Positions 1 through 12,800 of a DNA stretch of 64,000 nucleotides are shown piece after piece. The stretch spans positions 8,765,764 through 8,829,763 of the forward strand of contig NC_092583.1 in NCBI RefSeq assembly GCF_037975245.1, in the 5' to 3' direction. The position numbers and the translations under genes were made by a program. Numbering within the stretch: the first letter of the stretch is position 1; the number at the start of each line of letters is the position of its first letter. The stretch comes from Apostichopus japonicus. Lineage: Eukaryota > Echinodermata > Holothuroidea > Aspidochirotida > Stichopodidae. A model generated the notes under the pieces. It did not search any database. It was not told the origin of the DNA and saw only the letters and a program-made list of their open reading frames with translations.

Positions 1-628
1 GGGAGGGGTATAAGGGGAGGGGGTGTCCCCCTCCCCTTTTGATTTTTTTTGGAATCCTGGTGATGCCTACATGTAAAATGGTGGCACTTAGAAAGGCTTT
101 TGTCACCCAAAATTTTCTGAGAAATATGCATTTTTTTGTGTGTAACATCAATAAATTGAATAGTAGGTGATAATTCATTCTTTCCCGTGGCATGAAAATG
201 TTGGCTGCTCGCCCCAATGAAAAGAAATATAGGCTAATTTGAGGTTCAAATGATGCTGTAAAGGAGGTTTTATACTGTATTATGCTAAATGCTAAAGAAA
301 TGATGGTTGCTAAGTTAAAATTTGATGCAAATTTTTTTATGTATACTTGACAATTACAATGCGGATTTTTCTGACGCTTGTGCGGGTCAGCGGGTTTGGG
401 TGTTAGAATGGGGGTCTAATTCCCGCGAATTGCGGGTCAGTTGGGCCCGGAGCTCTGCATTTAATTTTAAACCAGAAAACGAAAAGGTTTAGACTAGTCT
501 ACCTCTGCTATTCTTCTCGATTTTTTTAATTTCCAATCATATGATTTAGCGGATGTACGGAAACACTTTTTGGCTCACCTTGGGGGGGGGGGCATGGCCC
601 CCCTTGGCCCCCCTTGGATCCGCCAGTG
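1..628. mobile_element. Truncated hAT-like nonautonomous element at window edge
   Basis: The first 60 bases resemble the interior of the element at 29204-29572 (a G-rich block, then a C-rich block, then a T run). The right side, at 575-628, is a G tract, a C-rich hairpin and the terminus GGATCCGCCAGTG, the reverse complement of a CAC/CAGTGGCGGATCC-type hAT end. The left end lies outside the window, so no target duplication can be checked and this may be two adjacent fragments. The DNA between (60-570) shows no gene. Confidence 0.45.
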
Positions 629-760
629 CTTTCATATATGTTGTACGACAGCCAGATGTGACAGTGGCCTAAAAACAATATCGTTTATCGCAAGTATTAG
701 AAGTATAATAATTTGAATTGCGTACCGGTATATCACGTACGATTGCTAGCTTAGCTTCAT

Positions 761-1010
761 CAGGGGCGGATGCAGGATTTGTGACAGGGGAGGGGGGGGG
801 TGGGGTCTGACTGGTCCAGCCGCGCTTGAACGTAAGACTATCTAAGCGGAGCGCCACCATCGGTTGGCGCGGAGCGTACCAGAAAATATTTGGCTACAAA
901 CCCCCCAGATGGCCGGAAACGGCACTTCCCGAGTATTCTAAGCTGCATGTACCTAGCCTGAAAATATGGATCTCATGTCTGCAATTTCTCAATTGATGAG
1001 AAAAAAACAA
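761..1010 (+). mobile_element. hAT-like fragment carrying the GCGGAGCG hairpin module
   Basis: It begins with CAGGGGCGGATGCAGG, a typical hAT-like terminus, followed by a G tract. The module at 838-878 (GCGGAGCG, a GCGCC/GGCGC hairpin, GCGGAGCG-like repeat) is shared with about nine other places in the window. The sequence after it (GGCCGGAAACGGCACTTCC) also recurs at 36815 and 48620. No matching right end or 8-bp duplication was found, so boundaries are approximate. Confidence 0.45.
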
Positions 1011-1113
1011 TCTATGAAATATGGTAATACATATCAGATGAGTTGGGATGATACAAAAATCATAATGCCTTTAGCCCCCAATCCCCCTCCCGTTCCGTCA
1101 CCACTGTTTGATG

Positions 1114-1392
1114 CAGGGCCGGATCCAGGATTCTGGAAGGGTGAGGGGTTTGGCCTCCAGTGATCCTAGCTAGGGTCTAAGGGAAGTGGGTTTCCCTCTA
1201 TCCATTGTAAAATTCTTGGATATTAAAGTACAACAGGGAACCCCCTTCAATTTAGCTATGCAAAGCACCTCTCTCTTTTTTTTCTCTTTTTTTTCTCTCT
1301 CTTTTTTTTCTCTTTTATTTTTCTCCTTTTTTTTGGGCCAAGAGCAGGGGGGTGGTCCGGACCCCCTGGACCCCCCTCTGGATCCGCGCCTG
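1114..1392. mobile_element. hAT-like MITE with homopyrimidine interior
   Basis: The left end CAGGGCCGGATCCAG and the reverse complement of the right end (CAGGCGCGGATCCAG) form matching terminal inverted repeats. Between them lies a long C/T-only tract (about 1270-1335) followed by a G-rich hairpin. The flanking 8-mers (GTTTGATG and CTCCATAA) do not match, so either the ends belong to two insertions or the duplication has been lost. Apparent reading frames here are low-complexity artefacts. Confidence 0.5.
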
Positions 1393-1512
1393 CTCCATAA
1401 CATGTTGTTCGTGCAACAACTTAAGACGAATCATAGAAAGGATGAGAAGGATCGTTGTCGACGTCGTTGTGCATACCGTTCGTAATACTCCATCGAGTGC
1501 GGTTAGGTAGGC

Positions 1513-2279
1513 CAAGGGCGGCGAAATCACTTTTAATCTTGGGGGGGGGGGGGCACCAACGTCGAAGGGCACTTTTCAGAAATTCGATTGGACTGATGCA
1601 GCCTGATATTAGCACCCTTCATAACTCTTATTGTATTATCTTATTTTCGTAAACACTTCACTCCATCAACCCCCCCCCCCCCTCAAGGAAACAATGTATA
1701 TACTAGCACTGCAATATCTAATGTACAAATTGGGAAACAAGGAACAAGTTTTCTTTCGAGATAAAATGAGGTGAAATCATTATAAAGTCCAAGTCCCTGC
1801 ACACGCGATCGATACATGCATGAAAGCAAATGAAATATGTCAAAATACGAAAGGATGGGAATAGGGTTATGTGTTTTTCAATGGTTAAACTGATATTATT
1901 ATGATCATTATTATTGTAACGACTTTCCCAATAATTATAACCAATATGGAAGGGTAATAACATGGCACATGATTGTATGTGATTGGCATGCGATGTAATA
2001 ACCGACGCATGCCTATATGATATGCACATTAACATCTCCGCGCGCGAAAAATTTGGGTAATATTTTTCGGGCAAGTCGTTACAGCCCCCCAAATCAAATT
2101 GGGCTCCTACGCCTATATGGTAGTAAACATTTAAAACTTCCCGAAATATTTCATTCGAGGTGGGTTTCGCTTTGTAAACTCTTTTTTATTTAGAAATTTT
2201 TATGTAGCAAAAGGGCACATTTTTAATCTGAGGAAAAGTGCGGGGGCACGTGCCCCCCCCCCCAGTTCCGCCGCCCTTG
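1513..2279. mobile_element. hAT-like MITE, family CAAGGGCGGCGG, 767 bp
   Basis: The ends CAAGGGCGGCG and CGCCGCCCTTG are inverted repeats, and the flanks at 1505-1512 and 2280-2287 are a perfect 8-bp duplication (AGGTAGGC). An 8-bp duplication and this type of terminus indicate the hAT superfamily. Poly-G or poly-C runs lie just inside both ends. The interior is shared with the longer copy at 44695-47141, which keeps a transposase remnant; no coding potential remains here. Confidence 0.85.
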
Positions 2280-2342
2280 AGGTAGGCAATATGTATTTTA
2301 TTACGCATGTTCCGACAAAAAGAAAAAAAATTGGAGCAATTG

Positions 2343-3293
2343 TTTTTCATCCCAAAATTTGTTTGTACCAAGAAAAGTAGTTTTGTGACCCCAATATTTT
2401 AGTGACCAAATCTTTTTTGGGACTTGAGTTATTTTTTTTTGACCAACATTGTTTCGGACCAAATTTAGTGGGACCAAAATCGTATTTAGCCAAATAAATT
2501 TTCCAAATAAAATAAGCTTAGAATTAGACCAAAATATTTTGTAGACCTACCAATTTTTGGGGGGGGGGGGTGAGAGGTAGGGGAGGGGGCAGTGGCCTTC
2601 GCAAATGGGGGCAATAGCCATGCCCCGCTCAACCTCGGGGCTCAGTCGGGGATAGCTTAATTTAAACAAATTAAGGAAGTGGTGGAGGGAGGGGGATGGG
2701 ATGCCAGTCTGGAGAATTGGGTATTTGGCCCCACCACCCATGAAATCGTGCAGACGCCATTGGGCGGGAATCTGAAAATTGTTAGGGTCCTAATTTCGTT
2801 TCGGACCATAATTTTTAGGGCTGTGTTTTTGGTTTATAGTCTTGTATCATGGTCGTCGATGTATGTACCTTTTGATTTTCCTTTATATACCTCCTTTTAG
2901 TGCAACTTAATATACTGAAACATTATACTGGCCGTTTCTCTTACCGTATGTATGTTCCTTTTGATTTTCATGTTTATATCTTTTTCGTGCAAATATACAA
3001 AAAAATTGCGCTGCGCCGCTTGCAGTATTCTTTTTTGGTCCCAAAGTTTGGTCCAAAGAATTTTTGTCCACAAAATTTGGAGTATAACCAAATTTCGGGT
3101 CACAAGCACTTTTTGGTCACAAGCACTGTTTGAGTGACGAAAAATTTGGGTCACATTTATTTTTTTTTGGGGGGGGGAGGGGGGGAGGGGGGACTTTTGG
3201 TCCCAAAAAATTTGGTCCAACAAATGTTGGTCACAAAAATATTGGGGTCTGAAAACTTGTTTTCTTGGAACAAACGATTTTTCGGATTAGTCG
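2343..3293. mobile_element. Foldback-like element with degenerate GGTCCAAA-type arms
   Basis: Left arm (about 2343-2560) contains repeated ACCAAA/GACCAAA words; right arm (about 3035-3293) contains the reverse complement TTTGGTC/TTTGGTCC words. The outer parts match when one is reverse-complemented: TTTGTACCAAGAAAA...GACCCCAATATTTT at 2358-2396 versus TTTGTTCCAAGAAAA...GACCCCAATATTTTT read from 3280 to 3236. Long inverted arms made of short degenerate repeats define foldback-type transposons. No target duplication was identified and no protein is encoded. Confidence 0.55.
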
Positions 3294-3720
3294 GAACACA
3301 GAGACGTCGGAACACAGAGACGTCGGAACACAGCGACGTCGGAACACAGAGACGTCGGAACACAGGGACGTCGGAACACAGAGACGTCGGAACACAGAGA
3401 CGTCGGAACACAGAGACGTCGGAACACAGAGACGTCGGAACACAGAGACGTCGGAACACAGAGACGTCGGAACACAGAGACGTCGGAACACAGAGACGTC
3501 GGAACACAGAGACGTCGGAACACAGAGACGTCGGAACACAGAGACGTCGGAACACAGAGACGTCGGAACACAGAGACGTCGGAACACAGAGACGTCGGAA
3601 CACAGAGACGTCGGAACACAGAGACGTCGGAACACAGAGACGTCGGAACACAGAGACGTCGGAACACAGAGACGTCGGAACACAGAGACGTCGGAACACA
3701 GAGACGTCGGAACACAGAGA
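3291..3720. repeat. 16-bp tandem array (GACGTCGGAACACAGA)n
   Basis: About 27 nearly identical 16-bp units, each with a palindromic GACGTC. Only early units vary (one CAGCGACG and one CAGGGACG). Because 16 is not a multiple of three and the unit lacks stops, it stays open in several frames on both strands, giving long spurious reading frames (48-bp, 16-aa super-repeats). It abuts the right arm of the foldback-like element. Confidence 0.95.
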
Positions 3721-5487
3721 TGTAACCCTAACTAATTGCATCTGCCAAACTTAGTACTGTAAGTAGGTGAATTAGTACTACGATCATAATCGAGTTAACG
3801 GAGCTGACGAGTATTCAAGATCAAAAGAGCACTGGCAATAATAACTTCGCACTTTTACTCTTATATTTATCAACGACGGTGAGATGCTCGTAACTATGTT
3901 TGTGTGTATCATGTATAATTTTCACAGAAATTAATACATATGTGGTAAATAATCACATAGTCGTTCGCCAGAGCATCAAAGGTACTTCTCGTAGTTCAGT
4001 GCTTACGTCTAATTTTTCCCGCGTCCATTCGTTCTGTACAGTAGTGTGGAGTGTTGTCCCATATGTCTACCATGCAAATTATGTTTGTAGACGTATTCTC
4101 TGTCAGCCTAAATGAACGAATTTAGGTTATGCGCCAGTGCAAACGTATAAAACATTGCCCTAATTGTATACAGTAGGCTATACTGTTAGTAAGATTAGCT
4201 GATGTGTACCCAGCGTATACTAGACATTAACGTAGAAGTTTACATTTTGCAACACAAATACAGTCAGTGAATTCGTATCTCTCAGGCTTGTACATCGTCA
4301 ACAGTGGCAACTGATGAACGGATGTCAGTAACGAGGATTATAGGCTTAAAAGTAAGTAGCCTATGTAAGTGTAAGATTAGAAACTAGTAGTAGGCTAACG
4401 TAGGTTATGACTGAGTTAGACTATGCATAGCCTATGTTATTGTTACTCGTGTTAGGCCGAGTTGTTACTGTTACCTAGCTTGAAGTAAACATTGGGCCTA
4501 GGCTAGGGCAATACCTACATTAGGCTTGGCCTTATTCCACAAATAGGCCCAGTGGCCTATTTTGCTCTGTAACTGTTGTAAGCCTAGTCCTATGCCATAA
4601 ACCTTACTGCTTGAAGTAATAGCACTGTTTGGAAGGACTAGATGCTAGTAGTAGTATAGTCAGTAGTGCGAAGTTCGGCATACTGCCAAGATCGGCCACC
4701 CTAAGAAATACACAATTTTAAAAAGACAACTGACAGGAAGGGCCAAATTTCACCAAAAAGTACGAAGCTACAGTTATTTTCTCTCCAAAATGGCCCGTGT
4801 GCAAGAAATTACTTACATATTAGTCAATAAAATGACGGAGATCTATGAAGTCTGTTATATTACTGAAAAAGCAACTGCGCCACCAATTTTATCACCAGCG
4901 CCACACTGTGGGTTGCGTGTCCGAACTTCGCAATACTCTAGCAAAGAAATACCAGTTCCACAATCACGAAGAATCTTCTTGGAAAACAACGTGAAAACAG
5001 TTTGCAGGAAAGAAAGTTTGGCCGTGTATCGTACTATAACAAAATTCACCCACCATATGAAGTATATTTTCTGGTGATTTAGACCAGAAGATTTAGTTTT
5101 GGGGTGTTTTAAGTCTTAAGTGTCCGAACTTCGAAGTCACCATCCTACTACACTGCTAAGTTATACTGATGATAGGCCTAGATGTTGGTTAACCAACCCC
5201 ATGTCTCTCTTAGTTCTTACAAGTTACAGGTTAGCCAGTATCATGCATTCTGGGTATCTTTTTTCTACCTTATGTGACGCCCTACAGATTTATTCAGATT
5301 AAGAAAATAGCAGGAGTACGGTACTAACACTACTACTATTACTAGGCCTATACTATTACTAGTTTCTCCAGTTTATTCACAAGTGGAAAGGAGAAAATAT
5401 TGTATTTGAATTGAAATGTACCAATTTTTTCCCTCATTTTCCAGCTGTTGCATGTAGGTTATTACTAGTGTGTTACTAGTCTGAGCC
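3721..5487 (+). promoter_or_regulatory. Probable USP37 promoter / 5' untranslated region
   Basis: There is no convincing reading frame here. From about 4130 to 5350 the words TAGGCCTA, AGGCTA and AGCCTA recur many times, as they do upstream of the 39794 gene. A strong donor-like AAAA|GTAAGT at about 4350 and an acceptor TTTTCCAG at 5431-5444 just before the start codon suggest a noncoding first exon spliced to the coding exon. The exact start of transcription cannot be seen. Confidence 0.4.
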
Positions 5488-6837
5488 ATGACTTCTGAAG
5501 TAAATGAACTGACACTTCACACAGTCACTGGGAATGTAAAGTACAGTGGAGTTGACTACGGCTCACAAAACTGGAAGTCTGGTGGCCTGCAGATTTTCCA
5601 GCGTGATAATGGCAAAACATTTTGTCGCATGTTCTTTTCAACGGGTAACCAGAAGACGTTTCCGGTTAGTCCTCAAAGTTTTATGTTTTTGACAAGGCCA
5701 AAATTTATTGGTTTTCGGAGGAATGTTAATAATTTCTTGTTTACATTTATGTGTAAAGTACTTATGAGGTTTCAGTGTCCTCAGGTAAACATAGTCCTTC
5801 TGAGGAATTTCACTGAATTAGGGAGAGGAAAAGGGTGGATAGGATTGGATTGGAAGGGCAAGAAATGTTTTAATATACAAAGACTGATTATGTTTGTTGA
5901 TGTTGACAAGCCTATAATTTATTAAGTATCAGAGCATAGAGTTAGAGCATAGAGTTAGAGCATAGAGTTAGAGCATAGAGTTCTTGTTAACATTTTCACC
6001 AAGCACTTTTGAAGTTGTTGTGCCCGGAGGGAAATTAACTCAGGACATTCATTGAGTAAGACTAAGAGATGGGATAAGGACTTGGGGTAGAAAACACAAT
6101 AATTGGAACTTTATATCTGAGATAGAAGGGAATTGAAGAGAGAGAATGGAGCAGACATACAGTATATGCAAGGAAGATCTTCACTCTATATCCTGTTTCA
6201 GCATTTTATGTGTCACTTTGTTGAATAAATTTTCCAAATTAAATGAGCCAAGTTGAAGTAATTACCCTTTTCATATTAAATTTTCATACAAATTGAAACC
6301 CATTCCAAGATGTGTTTTGTTGAAAATGGGTGTGATTCTTGGATGCATGGTATGCAGTGTACTATCTTATCCTGTCACATATTCTGTTGATAGGAATTGC
6401 TTCCAACATTTTCACACTTTTTCCTTTGCAACCTGAAAAATGTTGTTTCAAAAGTTTGGGAGTTAAATTGCTTTTTGGTCAGTTCTCTAAGTTTATTCAC
6501 TATATATTGTATTATCTTAAACAGGTAGCGAATCTCTATTTAAAGTTTTTAACTGTTATGTTTAGCAATGGTGCACTCTATGAATGGTTTAACTAATCTT
6601 CTATTCTTTGTGTGGTAACTACTGTATATATACTCTTTTGCAAATTTCCTTTTTTAATGTGATTGCAAATCATCTTTCAGTTATCAAATAACATCAGGAG
6701 GGTGATATCGATCGCATCTAACCCGAGACGATGTCTGATACAGCTCAAGTCTGGATGCAACATCGTGATTGACAAGGGAAGGGAACCTCTGGTGGTCAAG
6801 CTTAGAGAGATTGTAGAAACCTTGGACTCTAAAAAAG
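5488..6837 (+). other. USP37: USP37 exons 1-2: N-terminal PH-like domain
   Basis: Exon 1 (5488-5664) encodes strands around NWKSGGLQIFQRDNGKTF. Exon 2 (6681-6837) continues with LSNNIRRVISI and a KLREIVETL helix. The pattern of a weakly charged beta-barrel closed by a C-terminal helix matches the N-terminal PH-like domain of USP37/26/29 proteins. Intron 1 (5665-6680) holds four exact 13-bp units (AGAGCATAGAGTT) at 5931-5982 and nothing else of note. Confidence 0.8.
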
Positions 6838-9800
6838 GTACTTTTTTAATTACTGTTTGGGTGACTTGGAAAGAGCATTGAGATTCCGATCAGTAGATAT
6901 ATCGCATTGCAGGGAGAAGTAAACACAAGCAGAAATCCTGGCCTCCAGTATCATGTATTACTGCCTACTCCTGGCACCTTATACCCTGGTCATAATGGAA
7001 GGGTAACTCACTAGAGAGTCATTTCTGTTGCATAATGTTGAAAGTTGCCAGAAGTTTACCTTAAATCATTGAGAATACCAGTCGTGCCCCAAGCTGTGAT
7101 CATTTACATTCCAGTTACATAAAATTGCAACAGTACAGTGTAGAGCACAGCAAATTCCTCATTGAGCTACACAAAAAGTCAACAGTGAAAAGGTACCCCC
7201 TTGGTACTCCCTCTTTCAGGAATTTCTATATGATTTGGGGTCCTTCGTAGCAAAATGGTGATAGTCTGCAACCCTTTAAAGTAGGACATTTTTTGTTCAA
7301 TAGTGGCAAATAGGATAAATAATGGCAATTTACTTTTCCTTTGCAAATTTTTAGCCACCCTCCAAAAATTTGTGGCAATCCTAATAAAAAAGAGTCACAT
7401 CCCCCACATTGAGTACCTATGCAACACCCTCAAACCATAATGGTTGATTCCTGCTTCATTCATTTAACACAACTCCATTTCATATTTTCATATTACAATA
7501 AAATAACTTCTTAATAACATTGGTAAATGCCATTTCATACATAAACTATTCTTTTCATATGTGTGTACTTTAACACATTCTGTGCAGTAATTAGCAAGGA
7601 TGGGAGAAAGTTAAAAACCACTTGCACACCCAAGTGAGTAAATCTCCATAATGCCCCTCCCCTCCCCCCCCCCCCCCCACTAAGCCTCAGACATTTGGTG
7701 TTGAATTTTCAAGGTCTTCTGGTTTAGCATAGTTGGATGTTAAAGCAACTTTTTGCATTGAAAATTGATAAATGCTTCAATGCTAGCACATAGTAAATTC
7801 CCATTTTAAGTTACTCACCAGTTTGTTGAGTCAAGTTTCATTTCAAATAGTCTTCAAAACAAACGTAAATATTGTTTGAAATTTGGAAATCTGTATTTAA
7901 AGCTGTTTTATACAAAGTTGAAAAGTGTCCGACAGAAAAAATGTTGAAGATTGCACAGGGAAGAATTTATTGTTCAAATTTTCTGTCGCAATTTTGGAAG
8001 ATGTGATGGCAAACACTATTATACAGTACATCTTTGCACTTGTATAGCAGTTTTTCCATTTTGCGATGTGATGCTGGATAAATATACCCTGTCACATCAA
8101 ATTCATTAATAACCAACTAAATTCAATTGCATTTATTTGCTGCAATTAAAAATCTAGTAGGATGTCTTAGTTTGGTTAATTGCAATCATATTTTAAGAAA
8201 TAGTCATAAGTTAAAGATAGAACATGTTTCGAAAAAGCTCAAAAAGCTCCTTTAAACGAACAATAAGATACCAAAAATATAATATGTTATTGTGTACCAG
8301 AAATGATGAAATTTGAGGATAAACTTCCAAGGTTCTCAAAAACCCAAAGTGTTATTGCATTAACATCTATGGGATGCAACATATTCTGTATAAGATAATT
8401 AATCAGAATAACACTCAGTAACGAGGGGCAGCTAAACTGCTAGGACAACTGAGTACCCTTAGTTTGATTCAGGGGTGTCAAATTACGGGCAACTATCAGA
8501 TTAGCTTGATCAGAAAAGAACTCATCTCAAAGCAGAATACAGCAACTTTTACAAGCTTGGCCTGCCTCGTGCTCCAACAATGCTTCTTGGACTTCCCCAG
8601 TTCATATGGGTATCCAACAATTCATTGAAAACAAACTAAATAAATGTCTGAAATGGGATACGGTATGCAGCAGTCTGTGACTTTCAACAGAAAATGTTGA
8701 CCATGCGCCTGGTTAGGAAGACACTTGCTCATTCTGTACAATTTTGTTTTTTGTGTCTGCAGCACCAAACGGACATATGAATGGGCTGAAGAGATCTCCA
8801 CACGGGGCTGCAAGAAATGGGCAGGTAAGAAAACAAAATTCATGTCAGCTACTGTACAGTGCAAAACATGTTTGCTTCAAATTTACTTTTGGGTACAAAA
8901 AATTGCCACCTGCTAATGCTAATATCGTGAAAATGGTTCATAGGAACTGAATGCAGATTTCACCAGGATGCTTAGAATATAGTACTGTATATAATATCAG
9001 TCCCTGAACTAACCTATTAAGGGGTTTCAATGAAAAAGCAAACTTGCACTAAATGTTCCCTGCTCATTAATTTACCAAACTTTCACAATTTCTATAGTCA
9101 GTTATTTGACCGTGTGGAAACCTGAGTCCAGACGCTTATGACTTTTCAAAAACTTTATGCATGATGTATTTAACTATTGGCAAGACACCTTACAAGACAA
9201 GATTTTAGCATACCAACATTTGCGCACCTGTGATTAGATTGTCCTTAACTTTTCAAATAAAAAGAGAAATTAAAATTAAATAACAATTATAGATTTCTTT
9301 AATATACAGAAAATTGACAGAAATGTAAACACAATTGACAAATTTTCGTTTTATGAGCAGCTGAGCAAGTCGCCATCAGTGAAGAAGGTGAAATCCATAC
9401 AGCAGTCTCCTCGCCTCTTCAGTCAAGTGGGCAACATCGATCAGAAGAGTCCAATCAGCATAGAGGATTTTGAAAACGAACCAATCACAAAACTGCCACT
9501 ATTCTCCGATGTGGATGATGTTGGTGTAGATAAGGAGAATATGGGAGAGGTCATGTGAGTTATCTCTTTAATCAGTCAGACTCGAGGCGGGAGTCGCTGA
9601 TCAGGGATTTATACAGGGTCTCGGGAATCCTGAAAAGTCAGGGAAAAAAGTCCACAACTTGCATATGAGTAGTAGCCCTTGTTCTTTGATTGGCTACATA
9701 TTTGAAGTAACTGAAAGTATTTTTAGCAGTGTTGCTATGGTAACATTTTATAGACTGAAAGATGAACAAATGTATAAAACTATGTGTGCATTGTTTGCAA

Positions 9801-12800
9801 TTCCATGTTATGATGTACAACACTTAAATGACATAAAATGTAATTTATTATATATTTTTAATTGCTTCGTTCAGGTTAGCCTCCTCTGAGAGCGGTAACA
9901 AAAGAACTCCTTACCAGATGAGGAAAGAGGAAGGGGGAAATATTTTCTTGGCATCTTGTGAGGAGAAACTTACCTTACTCAAAGAGAAGAAAAATGGTAC
10001 GTTAAGTTAAAGAACGTGTAATATGACACTTTTTGACATGTAATATGAACATGTAATGAACATTTAATGAACATGTAATACGACACCTATTTTGGTTGAA
10101 TAGTGCAATTTTAAATTCATCTGGCTCTGATGTAATATTTAGAATTTCCTGTTTCTCTGAAACCAGGAAGTTCATCAATTTATGTAATACTTGCAAGTTT
10201 TCGTACGGTTACCGACTTACCATGGATATCATATCAATCATTCAAAAAGTAAGACTTTAAATCCATTCAGATTAAAACCTCACTGAGTATGTGAAATTAC
10301 TTCTTTTTTTTTTCATTTGTTCTTAAACAAGACCTAAAATTTCCTTTCATTTCATACTACAAATACACAACGTTTTTACATATTGAAACAAAATATGTTC
10401 CTGTTTGTCCAATAGTTTTTACAAAATTGCCCAAAAATGGTCACCCAGGGAGTCACCACTTTTCTGGAGGGATATTTGACCTTAAAAACAAGAGAACATA
10501 GAAATTCATGCTGTAATTTGCAATTAAAAATACTTACGTTCCAGGAACCATGTTGTTGCCGCAGATATCTGGTTTGTGTCTCATCAATCCGTCACCCGAA
10601 ATAAATTGTTTCAAGTGTAATGGAGCCTAGAAAGCCAAAATAAACAAGAATTCCATCTCCAAAAATGTGATTCATATTTGCATGAATTTGTGTGGCAAGT
10701 CAACAATTTTTGATAGAATCATTCTTCGGTTATTTTTTTGATAAATGATTTCCGCTGATGACATGGCAGTTGCACGGTTGTGACAAGTCACTCTCTGGTC
10801 ACCATTCAGTCAGCAAGGTGATGTCTTCCTTTCTGTCACGTCCGATAAAAATGTATTTCTTGCTGTTTCTTTCAGAGACAAACATCAATCCTGTCGCTAG
10901 ATCTTTCTACGGGCGAGGGATGTCCATGTCGAACTATGCGTCTGTGGACAACTTTAAGTCTTACAGGTGAGATTCCATCCCCTCTCTACTTAGTGTCCTC
11001 TCTGTACCTGAAAATGTCGAGACTGTTATTTAATTGCAATGAATCCAAAGTTCACAAAATTTGTGTAATTTCTTTCTATTATCCCCCCCCCCAGACTATC
11101 ACTCTGTTCATATTTCTATTAATCACATGCAAGAAAGCAATTTTAGATTTTTCATTTTTTTCCCCCCATTTAAAATGAGATTGGTATTGGATTTTCTTAT
11201 TTAAACTTGCAAAAAATTGTAAAAGAGTCAACACAACACAAGCTGCATATGTTATTATTATTACCATATTATTTGACTATTTTTCTTACTACTCCTGACA
11301 ACTTATCGTTATGAACATTTTGTCTGTTAAACTACTTTGTGAGTTAACTATGTCTGCTGATCGAATGTCTACCTGACCCACAACCACAGTACGTTGCAGC
11401 AATTGCTGTAAATTACTGTAAAATTGTATTAACAGCCAGGTTTTCTTGTTGTTGTTAAAGTACTTGCTCATTTTCTAATTGATCTCACTTATTTTCTGAT
11501 AATTTTTTTGATATTTAAATGAATTTTTTATTGTGATGTATCATTTTGTTGTCTCTTTTGTGACTGGCATTTTTGCAGATCAAATCTCTCCAAGTCACCT
11601 GGTCCTCAGCTTTTTAGCCCATCAGCCAAGAGGCAGTCCAGTTTTCGTACATTCAGCTTCAAACCAAAGACTGCCGCCAAATTTGTGTCTAGGAATAACT
11701 TGCCTCAGAAGACACTACAGGGGTTTGTGGCAGTTCATATATTACACTTGTTTTTCATTCTGCCCTTTCCTTCTCTGTTCCCCTTTATATATCAGGGATG
11801 TGCCCACGCTGGGCGGCACTGGGCGTCCCCGCCCAGCACTAAAAATTACCGCCCAGCACTTTCTTAAAAATCGTGGATCCCACCCAGCACTATTTTCATC
11901 TAAAATCCTGACATTCCTAACATTATATTCAACATAAATTGGGCCTTGACTATGCCAAAATCATACAGGCTAATAATGCATCAGTTAAGCATGCGAGAAA
12001 CATTACTTACTGCTCTCAATTGGTCCCTTGTAAAATCTCTTTGAAACAAACTAATAACTTTTACCAGGTAAGTGATATATTTCACTAAAAAAAAATTAAA
12101 AAATGTAAATTGTTAGCAAAACTAGTCCTTGTGTATGTGCTTAAAAAACTACACAAGTGCCAGCATTTGGCATCTGAGCACCTTCAAAAATTTCTCTAAG
12201 GGGAGGGGGACACCCCCTCCCCCTTAGACCCCTCCCCCAGGACGGCGATCAGTATACCCGACACTCAGGAAATCCTTGGCACATCCTTGATATATGTTAA
12301 CCTTTTGAAAGATAATTTCCTTTAAGTTTGCCTTGAAATATACTATGCAAGGTCAGAAAGAAAACTCCTGACCGAGCCGTGCAAGGCACGGCTCCTGCAG
12401 GTTTCTTAGAAATTTTTATTGAAAAAATCAGGTCTATATTAATCTCTGGATTACTCCTTTAAGGCTAATTCAATGATGACATCATCTCCCCACAGTACAG
12501 GCCTCAATCTTAATGTTAATCCATTGTTTTTGTAAGTTTTAATGACTCGTTAGAAATGTCCTAATTACCTCATATGAATAACAGATCACCCTTTGATGTC
12601 ATCCATCACCATGTCTCCCTGATAAATTAGTAGTGCATGGTTAATATGTTATTTGACACCATAAAAGTTCATATTCTTCCCTTTGGTGAGTGTGTTAGAC
12701 TAAGCTGTCCAGTCACTTCAATCGATGAGCTTCAGATGTTTCAGGTGTAATTCCTCAAAAGCTAAAAATGCTATAGAAATTGCTGTGATTCTTAGAGGTC

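Noticed and set aside
3291-3720. CRISPR array
   Set aside because: No spacers; the units are contiguous and the genome is eukaryotic.
3134-3754. 206-aa repeat protein on + and matching frames on -
   Set aside because: The 16-bp array is open in several frames on both strands; there is no start context or composition typical of a gene.
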